Source: Flavobacteriia bacterium
GTDB taxonomy: Bacteria; Bacteroidota; Bacteroidia; Flavobacteriales_D; Crocinitomicaceae
Length of the DNA stretch: 64,000 nucleotides
Direction: 5' to 3'
NCBI GenBank assembly: GCA_026391005.1
Contig: JAPLEV010000019.1
Location: forward strand, 1-64,000
Every line of letters begins with the position of its first letter. Within the stretch, counting starts at the first letter, position 1. Of the stretch, positions 1-10,400 are shown piece after piece. Both the position numbers and the translations under genes were made by a program. Below the pieces are notes generated by a model. That model was not told where the DNA came from, did no database searches, and was given only the letters and a program-made list of their open reading frames with translations.

Positions 1-1525
1 TCCAAACTTCTCCATCTCGAGACTTCTCTAATTCGAAGCTTAAGCTATTGTGCTCGGAAGCAGTTTGCCATGTTAAATCAACTTGCTCACTCGCACACGT
101 TCCACTGAAGCTCAACAATTCTACCGGTAAAGCCTGATTGTTTGACGTTCCGATATTGAACCAGCTAAAGCCTTGCATAGAAGTACTCGTGATTGCAAAT
201 GCAACTGGACTTGTTCCACCACCAATTGGTGTATGAACACCTGCTCCTTGCCACTGTACGTGGTGATTCTGAGCGTTGTTGCTACCCGGAGCTTTAATAA
301 TCCGTGTAATAGATGGTGTTACCATTCCACTCAAGTTGTTAGCCCATAACGTCATTGTATAAGGAGCACTTGTAATTGAAGAGGTATAACTACCGCCTGT
401 TGGATCAACATTCCAATAACCATCTGCCGAATAATTCTGTATCAACTGATTATCTTGCGTTGTTAATGGTAAACCATTGTAGAGAGGAATATTCGCAGGA
501 GTTAATGGTGCACCAGTCTTATACCAAACTGTTAAGTTTTGATCCAAACCTGGTGTACTTGTGAAATCAACCTTAGCATAACGATTGTAAGCCGCCGTTC
601 CTACAGGGAATAAACCTGCATTACCCGTAGTAGCTCCATTTATGAAATAACGTCTAAATGGACCAACTATATTTCCACTTGTCCAAGACAATGAACCAGG
701 TACAGCGCTGCTATTTCCTAAACTAAGTATACTATTAGTAGAAGTAAAGATATTACCTAAAGTCATATCTAATACTCCGGTAACAGTTACTGGCATATTC
801 ACAGTAAGGGAATAAGGAGCAGTTTTGTTAACCGTCATGTTATACAATGAAGTAGTACCGTTTCCACTTATCGTAGAGCCTTGACCACCAGTGAAGTTAA
901 TCGTTCCTGTTGAGGCATTGATTGTTCCATTATTCGTTAAGTTACCAACAATGTTAATTAGGTCATTTGATAGGTTAAGTGTGATACCTGGACTTACAAA
1001 TACGTCCTCAGCATTACTTGTTACACTCAACGTTGGCATATTATTACCTACACACATACCAGCTTGCGCAGTGGCAAGAGTAAACACCTCGGTATTTGCA
1101 GCAGGCTGCCCCGAAGTCATTCGGTAATAATGGGTAGCCGTTTTCATATACCAGTTAGAAGATGTAGACCAGTCACTTGTTGTTAAACCATTCCACAATA
1201 CATCACCAACTCCGATAGGAGAAGCTAAAGCAAGCAATGCAGCATCATTTGGTTGATTAAACGTTACAATCATATTATCAGTTCCAGTACAACCTGTAGC
1301 TGCATTTAAAACCGTCCATGTAAGTGTATATGTACCACCATATGATCCTGTTAATGTAGTCACAGGAGTTGTGACGTCGTTAACTGAACCAGGAAGAGCT
1401 ACTCCAGCTGCAGGAGTTATCTGCCATGTACCAGTTAAACCATTAGCTAATGCAGGTGCTGATACTTGGGCTGTATTTTGACCACAAGTTATATCCGATG
1501 TAACATCTGCTCCAGCATTTGCAAC
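1..1525 (-). repeat. Copy A of a ~1.5 kb direct repeat shared by the two giant-protein genes
   Basis: This stretch matches 7736-9255 almost base for base over long runs; the first ~140 bases differ at about one position. Net length differs by only a few bases, in multiples of a codon. It encodes the common C-terminal half from the [12 protein letters not shown] motif onward. The match stops sharply just upstream of that motif, where the two proteins become unrelated. Gene conversion or duplication with module exchange is the likely cause. The repeat may continue beyond the window edge. Confidence 0.9.
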
Positions 1526-4500
1526 TACTGCAGCCGCAACAGAAATAGTTACGGGAGTTACTCCAGAAACACATCCTGTTCCAGTCCAAGTGATAAGAAT
1601 CTGACCATCACCATTACGTACACCTGTTTGAGTGGAACCATTAGTAACTCCGGCTCCTCCATAATAAGACGAACCACCGCCACCACCTTGGTTGTAACCA
1701 CCGCCACCGCCACCGTAATAACCACCACCACCAGCACCACCACCGGCAGAACTTCCAGAACCATCTCCGCCTTGACCTAATGATCCAGCAGATTGACCAC
1801 ATCCACCACTTGAGCCACCAACATTGCCACCAGCGTTTTGCGTACCGCCACCGGTACCATTAGCACCACCAGCTCCTGATAAACCACCACCTGCACCACC
1901 AGCAGCATAAGTCCAACCACATCCACCGCCGCCACCAGCAACAATGTACCGATTATTTAATCCATTACCTCCTATTCGAATGTCAGAAGCACCACCACCA
2001 GGTGTGCCATTTCCAGCACTTCTGTTAGCGCCACCACCGTTCCAACCACCATTGGTTAACGTACAGCTACCGTAAGGATGATTTCCTTGACGATCCGCTC
2101 CTTGACCTCCAACATAAATATTCACAACTTGACCAGCTGACAAGGCCATTTGCCCTTGCGCTCTTCCGCCTAAACCACCAGCAGTAACATAGTAAGATGT
2201 TACATTTCCACCACGACCACCATAAAGGTCAAAAGAATATGTTCCAGAAACGGGAGCAGTAAATGTTTGAACTGCACCTGTATAATTGAACGTTTGAGAA
2301 CCACCTTGTGGACTTGTAGACTGAACGTAATAAGTAGTTGTAGAATTTATAGAAGGTGTTGTATAAGCAGCAGTTGTTCCCAACTGACCTGTACCGTTTG
2401 CATTAGACCACCAAGTATAACCACTTGGGCTTCCAGATGCAGTCAAAGTTGTCGTTACAGCTGCACCAGCACAAAAAGTAGTGTTTCCAGTTACAACAGG
2501 CGCTTGAATTGCATTTACAGTTACAGGAACTGCAACAATAGTTGAAGCACATTGAGCAGCTAATGATGTAATCACAACAGAACCTACCGCATTATTATTT
2601 CCTTGCGTGTTTACAGGGTTGGTACCACTATTAAAAGATCCACCGCCACCGCCTTCATAGTTTGAACCGTGATTTGGTGCAGATCCACCGGAGTAACCTC
2701 CACCAGGACCACCACCTGTATTGTTAGAGTGGGTTCCACCACCACCACCGAATCCACCTAAACGATTACCGGACTGTGATGATCCACCAACTGATGCCCC
2801 AGATATAAAACCGAAACCACGTTGGTTACCATAGTTACCACCACTGTTACCATTTGTATAAAATCCACCGCCGCCACCTGTTCCACTTCCACAAGATGCA
2901 GCATCAGCTCCACCATTTCCATTTGTTCCTCCAGCTTGGCAACCTTCTCCGGCACCACCATTTGTAGTGATTAAACCGCTCTGACCAACTTGCGGACTTG
3001 CACCACCACCACCACCGGCAACGATTAATGGTGTAGCTGTTGTATAATTTCCTGCACCAGTTGCAACATAAGAACCACCACCACCACCACATGCTTGACC
3101 ATCTGCACCACCAGTTCCTATTTGACCGACAACTATGAACAATTTCTGACCTCCAGTTAAAGCAAAATCACCCTGCATACTTGCACCCAAACCACCATTT
3201 GCATCTCCTCCACCTTTAGCACCTTTTGTCATAATTCTGTAGTTTCCTGAAGAAGGAACAACCCACTCCTGAATACCTTGCGTTGAAATAGTAACCGAAT
3301 TAGCTAGTGTAGTACCTGAATAAGCACCTGTTACCTGTCCTTGAGTTGGACCATATTGACCAGTAGCGCCCGCATTAGAGAAAGTGAAAACCGAACCTCC
3401 TGCAGCACCAGCACCACTCGTAATGTAATAGGTTGTATTAGAAGTTAAGGAAGGCGTAGTAAACGAAGCTCCAGTACCTAATGCACCTGAACCGTTAGCA
3501 TTTGAATACCAAGTAATTGTGTTTCCACCACCACCAGATGCTGTTACAGTAGCTGTTTGACCACAAGTTATAGCAGCAGCACTTGCAGTTGGAGCAGCTA
3601 AACCATTTACAGTTATAGCAGCAGCAACTAAGCCTGTTGCACACGGACCCGCTGGGCCTGCATTCACATAATAAGTTGTTGTTGCGGTAAGTTGAGGACT
3701 TGTCCAACTAGCACCGGATCCAACAGCGGTTGTTCCTTGCGCGTTGCTGTACCAAGTCACCGTTGGTGAATTTGTAGAAGCCGTTAAGGTTACTGTTTGA
3801 CCACAATTTATTGTTTGATTGGTTACCGTTGGCGTAGTTACAGCGTTTACCGTTACGATTACAGGAACCGTAGCAGAAACACATGGAGAACTTAACACCG
3901 TAATGATTACTTGACCATGACCAACTCGCACACCACCAACATTTATTGGGCTTGTACCAGCGTTATAAGAACCACCGCCACCACCAGAACCAGTATTTCC
4001 ATCATGGAAACCACCACCACCACCGGAATATCCACCTCCACCACCACCACCACCGGTGTTACCGTGTGTTCCACCGCCACCACCAAATCCACCAACACAA
4101 GCCGCTTGACTTGCATGATTTCCTCCAGTACCGCCGTTTACAAAACTGATTCCACCTGTACCGTAAGTACCGTTTCCACCGTTGGAGCTTAATCCACCAC
4201 CACCAGCTGCACCAGAATTATTACATCCATTTCCACCAGCTCCTGCCGTACCACCAGCAGTACATCCTGTTGCTTGACCATTATTTCCAACAACTGAATG
4301 CGCATTATATAATTGAGATCCTGCATCATATTGACCACCACCACCACCGGCAACAACCAAAGGAACGTTAGCCGAAGTAGTCACAAATGAACCACCACCA
4401 CCAGATCCACTACCATAATATCCTCCAGATTGACCTACTAGTATTTTGATTTGTTGTCCCGCTGTTAATTGGAAAGTTCCTTTTATCTGTGAACCTTTAC

Positions 4501-7270
4501 CATAATTGTTTGCTCCACCACCTTGAGCACCAAAAGCCTCAATGGTGTAAGCACCAGTTGCAGGTACCGTCCATAATTGAATACCATTCGTAGTAGTTAC
4601 TAAAGCATTCAAGTTAGTACCTGTATACGCAGCATTCAATTGGTTTTGATTTGGACCATTCTGTCCTGTTGCACCAGCATTCGTAAATGTATAAGTTGTT
4701 CCTCCTGCTTGACCTGAAGCCGAAGCAACATAATAAGTTGTATTACTCGTTAAAGAAGGGGTTACAAAAGGAGAGCCTGAACCTACATAAGAAGTTCCTG
4801 CTTGATTGCTGTACCATTGGTACCCGTTTCCTCCACCACCAGTTGCGGTTAAAGATGCCGTTGCGCCACAAGCAACTACCGCATTAGAAGCAGTTGGAGC
4901 TGCAGGTAAATTAACTGATATATTAGTTGCAACAACAGAGCTAGAACAACCCATACCACTCCAAGAAATAGTTAACAAACCGTTTCCTGCTTTATATGAT
5001 TGTGTATGAACGACATTAGTTGCTGTACCAGCGGCATAACTACTTCCACCACCGCCACCACCGTAAGATGCAGCACCACCACCGTAGTAGCCACCGCCAC
5101 CACCGCCACCGTAGGGATATGAGGTATTTCCTCCAATTCCTAAAGATCCAGCTTGACCGCCACCACCAAGGTTACTACCACCAGCAGCTTGTGTACCCCC
5201 TAAACCAACATAAGAAGTTTGAGATTGACACTGATAACCATCTACACCAGTTGTTCCACCGCCGCCGCCGCCATTATTCGTTCCCGCTCCACCACAATTA
5301 TATCCACCACCGCCACCACCGCCGGCAACAAGTTTTCTATCGGAAAGAGCTGTTCCACCGATACGAATATCAGAAGCGCCACCACCGCCACCACTATATT
5401 GATTACCATTTCCACCACCATTATAACCACCGGCAGATGAAGCAGTACGATTTCCCACATAAATATTTAATACTTGACCAGCAGAAACAGGATAAATCGC
5501 TTGTAAACGACCTCCATTTCCACCATAACCATAATAACCATCAGATCCTTGAGCACCTTGAAGATCCACATTAATTGAGGCAACACCAGCAGGAACTGTC
5601 CAAGTTTGCATACCACCTGTATAATTAAATGATACAGATCCTTGATTTAATGTTGCTTGAACGGCATATACCGCTGTGTTGGCTGTTAATGAAGGAGTTG
5701 TATACGTACCACCCGTACCTAATAAATTTCCATTAGCTGCCGCATCATACCAAGCTGTATTACCACCACTTGAAGAAGTAAGCGTTGTTGTATTTCCACA
5801 AGTAACGGTTGTATTTCCAGTAATTACTGGAGCAGCTACATTTGATGTAACCGTTACAGTTGATGTTGCTAAATTCGATAGGCATTGCGCTGCCGCGGCA
5901 CCTGGACCGACAAAATTGGTAATCGTTGCCGTAAACGTACCACAACAACCATCGTGAGTCCTTCCGTAGTAGGCAAAAGTTTGGCCTGCTACAACGTTTA
6001 CAGATGTAGCGCCTGAGCCACTTGTAGTTGTAATCGGATAATCCGTTGAGTTAATTCGATAACCGAAGGTATCGTATGTTGGATCATTATGGGCAACACT
6101 CCAGTTGAAACTAATTGTTCCACTTGTAGCAACTGCGATTGTATATAAGGTATAAGCATTTGCATTGGTTGAATTGGGACCAGTAAGTTGAATAGAACTT
6201 GGTGCACCACCTGCGTTAACGCTTCCGTTTCCAGCGTTTAAATGAGATAATGTCCAATTTGCCGGAGCATAAGCTGCCGTAAATGTTGAAACATTACCAC
6301 CTCCGCCACCACCACCAGATTGCAATCCTACATAATAGACTGCATTAGCGGTTAAAGCTGGAGTTGTATAAGACGCGCCTGTACCTACTTGACCTGTACC
6401 ATTTGCGTTGGTAAACCATGCATAGGTACCACCGCCACCACCACTAGCTGTCAATGTTGCCGTTTGACCACAAGCAATTGTAGTAGAAGTAACACTTGGA
6501 GCCGCAGCCGAAGAGACCGTAACAGTAGATGTAGCACAACTTGAGCTCCACAAACCAGCATTAAAATTTCTTGCATAATACGTTGTTGTTGCACCTGGAG
6601 AAACACTGATTGGATTTCCAGTAGCAATTTGTCCAGAAGTATTACAACCTGATGTAAACCAATAAACTGTACCAACTGCTCCATTAGCTGTAAGCGTGGA
6701 ACTTCCTCCAGGACAAATTGTTGCAGAGGTTGAAGTGATTGAAGTGGGTGTTGGTGGTGGCCCAGTGGTATAATTCACTGTTACACGAGCAAAAGATCCG
6801 TTTAAAGCATTGTTGTACTGATATAAACCAAAACAACTTGGCGGGTTAGTAATTAGGAATTGATTGTTACCATTGGCCACAAAATTCCCCGCATTTAAGT
6901 TTAGGGTAAAAATGCCATTAGTGGTTCCTGAACAGCTACAATTGTTATTCGTGTTGAAACTTGGTGCAGCTACACCATTAAAGGTGGTAGTTCTTGTCCC
7001 ACCCGCACATTCCACACCAACACTAAGTTGTAATACAACGCTTGTTACAGTCGCACCACCTGGCAAAGCTGCCGTGAAGTTAAAACCGGTGTTTCCAGAA
7101 CAGCCGTTATAATACGAACCACCTCCGCAGTTTGATGTCATATTAACAAGCATCCCTGAGTTGTTAATGTCATACACAACAGATTGCGCAGTAAGTTTTT
7201 CAGCAGAAAATGCAATAAAAAGCAAAAGAGCTAAAATAGAAGGGAGAACTCTAGAGTATAAATTTTTCAT
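1..7270 (-). CDS. Giant T9SS-type secreted protein with four glycine-rich domains and Ig-like modules (C-terminus outside window)
   Basis: The frame is open from an ATG at 7270 to the window edge: 2423 codons, with the C-terminus missing. A signal peptide covers about residues 1-28 (cleavage near LTA-Q). Then follow a Cys-rich N-terminal domain (30-170), two Ig-like modules of the CHU_C-associated type ([11 protein letters not shown], then a TYY strand), a beta-sandwich-like domain (nt 6300-5900), another Ig module, and glycine-rich domain 1 (5660-4960). Next come Ig, glycine-rich 2 (4710-3900), two Ig, glycine-rich 3 (3405-2560), Ig and glycine-rich 4 (2300-1560). The C-terminal part has a PKD/Ig-like domain, a region starting [15 protein letters not shown], and the [11 protein letters not shown] linker that usually precedes a T9SS sorting domain. 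Glycine-rich 2 and 3 resemble the ALK/LTK glycine-rich domain. Inferred role: large surface adhesin or filament. The frame is continuous over 7.2 kb, so it is not a pseudogene within the window. Confidence 0.9.
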   Translation of the reverse strand, partial: [2423 protein letters not shown]

Positions 7271-7433
7271 AGTAATGGTTTTAGAAAACTAAATTACTAC
7301 ATTAAGTAATTATTTGTTTCAAAAATTAAATTAAACCTGTATTAAATGAATAAACCTGCCTTATGATTGAATATTTAATCACAGAAGATAGTTGGGAAAA
7401 CAATTTATGCTAAACAGTTAAAAAAGAAAAGAA

Positions 7434-7463
7434 AAATCCCGATAAGTTGCCTTACCGGGATTT
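7434..7463 (-). terminator. Rho-independent terminator of the 1200-aa secreted protein gene
   Basis: An 8-bp outer stem (AAATCCCG paired with CGGGATTT) and a 4-bp inner TAAG/CTTA stem lie 25 bases past the stop codon at 7488. In the minus direction the hairpin is followed by a T-rich tract. The rest of 7271-7487 shows only the AT-rich leader of the next gene. Confidence 0.75.
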
Positions 7464-7487
7464 GTATCGTTATTTTTTCCGTTTTAC

Positions 7488-10400
7488 TTATCGGATACTT
7501 TGTTTGATGACTTCCGTTGTTTTATCACCATTGGTTATACTGATATAGTATATACCTGGCGCTAATTGCAAGTCTTGAACACTGAACAAATTGATTCCTG
7601 CCTTTACATCAACTCCGTCGATATCGTATTGTGATAAGCGGTAGTAATTATTACCCTCTAAGGCAGCCTTATCGCTGTATGTGTACGTTAACAACTGCGT
7701 GCTATTGCCTGCTGCTGCTTGCGTATTGATCACGTTCCAAACTTCTCCATCTCGAGACTTCTCTAATTCGAAGCTTAAGCTATTGTGCTCGGAAGCAGTT
7801 TGCCATGTTAAATCAACTTGCTCACTCGCACACGTTCCACTGAAGCTCAACAATTCTACCGGCAAAGCCTGATTGTTTGATGATCCCACGTTGAACCAGC
7901 TAAACCCTTGCAAGTTCGTGCTTGTGATTGCAAATGCAACTGGACTTGTTCCACCAGCAATTGGTGTATGAACTCCAGCTCCTTGCCACTGTACGTGGTG
8001 ATTTTGAGCTGAGTTTGATCCTGAAGCTTTTATTATTCTTGTAATCATTGGCGTTACCATTCCATTCAAGTTATTCGCATAAAGCGTCATACTGTATGGA
8101 GCCGATGTGATCGATGAAGTATAATTACTTGCTGTTGGATCCACATTCCAATAACCATCTGCCGAATAATTCTGTACCAACTGATTATCTTGCGTTGTTA
8201 ACGGTAAACCATTGTACAGAGGAATATTCGCAGGAGTTAATGGTGCACCAGTCTTATACCAAACTGTTAAGTTTTGATCAGAACCTGGCGTACTTGAAAA
8301 GTTCACCTGAGCATAACGATTGTAAGCCGCCGTTCCTACTGGGAACAAACCTGCATTACCTGTTGTTGCTCCATTGATGAAATAACGTCTAAATGGACCA
8401 ACTATATTTCCACTTGTCCAAGACAATGATCCAGGTACAGCACTGCTATTTCCTAAGGTAAGTATACTATTAGTAGATGTAAAGATATTACCTAAGGTCA
8501 TATCTAATACTCCGGTAACAGTAACTGGCATACTCACAGTAAGCGCTTGACCACCACTCTTATTAACCGTTAGGTTATTCAAAGAAGTTGTTCCTGAACC
8601 ACTTATCAAAGAAGAAAGCCCACCTGTGAAGTTGATCGTTCCTGTTGAGGCATTGATCGTTCCATGATTCGTTAAGTTACCTTCCAAGTTGATGATGTCA
8701 TTGGTTAAATTAAGGGACATACCCGTATTTAAGTATACATCCTCCGCATTACTTGTTACACTTAGGGTTGGCATATTATTTCCAATACACATTCCACCAA
8801 CAGCATTTGAAATCGTAAACACTTCGGTATTAGATGCCGGCTGACCTGAGGTCATTCTGACGTAATGTCCAGCTGCTTGTTTTTGGTACCAGTTATTTGA
8901 TGTTGACCAATCGGATGATGATAAACCATTCCACAATACATCTTGAGAACCAATCATACCGCCTAAAGAAGCCGCATTTGGTTGATTAAACGTTACAATC
9001 ATAGTATCAGTTCCAGTACAACCTGTAGCTGCATTTAAAACCGTCCATGTAAGCGTATATGTACCACCATATGATCCTGTTAAAGTAGTCACAGCATTTC
9101 CGACGCCGTTAACTGAACCAGGAAGAGCTACTCCAGCAGCAGCAAATACCTGCCATGTACCAGTTAAACCATTCGCTAATGCAGGTGCTGATACTTGGGC
9201 TGTATTTTGACCACAAGTTATATCCGATGTAACATCTGCTCCAGCATTTGCAACAGGTGCGGCATTAACAGAAATTGTACTTTGCGCTGTTCCTGTACAG
9301 CCAGCCGCTGATGTTCCTGTTACTGTATAAGTAGTTGTTGCATTTGGACTTACTTGCGTGGATGCAGCAGTTCCGCCTTGAGCCCAAACATACGTGCTTG
9401 CACCTGATGCATTTAATGTAGCTGTATTACCAGCACAAACGCTATTCGTATTCGCACTGATTGTTACAACAGGTGCGGCATTAACAGAAATTGTGCTTTG
9501 CGCTGTTCCTGTACAGCCACCCGCTGACGTTCCTGTTACTGTATAAGTAGTTGTTGCATTTGGACTTACTTGCGTGGATGCGGCAGTTCCGCCTTGAGCC
9601 CAAACATAGGTACTTGCACCTGATGCATTTAATGTAGCTGTATTACCTGCACAAACACTATTTGTATTCGCACTGATAGTAACTGTGGGATTAGCGTTGA
9701 CACTTATTGAAGTTGAAACACAACCTGCGCTAAACTGGCCATTATTGTAATTTCTTGCAAAGTATGTTGTACTTGATCCTGGTGATACATTTATTGAATT
9801 ACCAGTACCAATTTGTGTAACCCCACAACCATTTGTATACCAATAAACTGTTCCAGAAACACCGTTGGCTGTTAGGGTGGTGGATGACCCATTACATATA
9901 GTATTTTGTGTTGCTGATATTGATGTTGGATTTGCCGGTGGTGGTGAAACGCAAGTTAACCCGATGTTGAATGCACTAGTTGATGAGTAGCCGTGAACCA
10001 AGATATAATAATTTAACCCTGCTGTTGAAGTCCACGAGAATGATGCAGAGGAACTATTGCACGCAGGTCCCCAATCATCATTTCCACCCACACAAGTTAA
10101 AGAGGAACAATTAGGCCCACTAAATACTGATATTTTACTATCCCACGCAGTGGCACAAAGATTTGCGGTCATTATTTGACCATTTCCCGACACCGCATAC
10201 CATACCCCAGGTTGAGTTTGACTAATAGAACAAAAACCATTTTCACCAGTTCCCGAGTTTGTGGCATTAACTGTGGTGCCTGCTAGTGTTTGACCGCAGC
10301 TAATCGCAGTTGCATTACAAACCAAATCATTTGCTGGGGCGGCTGGTGCAGCACACGACAAACACTGTATTGTTGATGTTCCACAATTGTATGCATTTGT

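Noticed and set aside
2560..5400. CCACCA-rich tracts considered as a CRISPR array or simple-sequence phase-variation tract
   Set aside because: There is no regular spacer-repeat period and the runs are interrupted; they follow the glycine-rich protein structure.
376..6684. Plus-strand frames rich in His, Thr or Val, for example 5020-5574 and 3911-4192, and short minus-strand frames
   Set aside because: They are shadows of the GGN-rich glycine codons of the giant protein, with no start context or homology.
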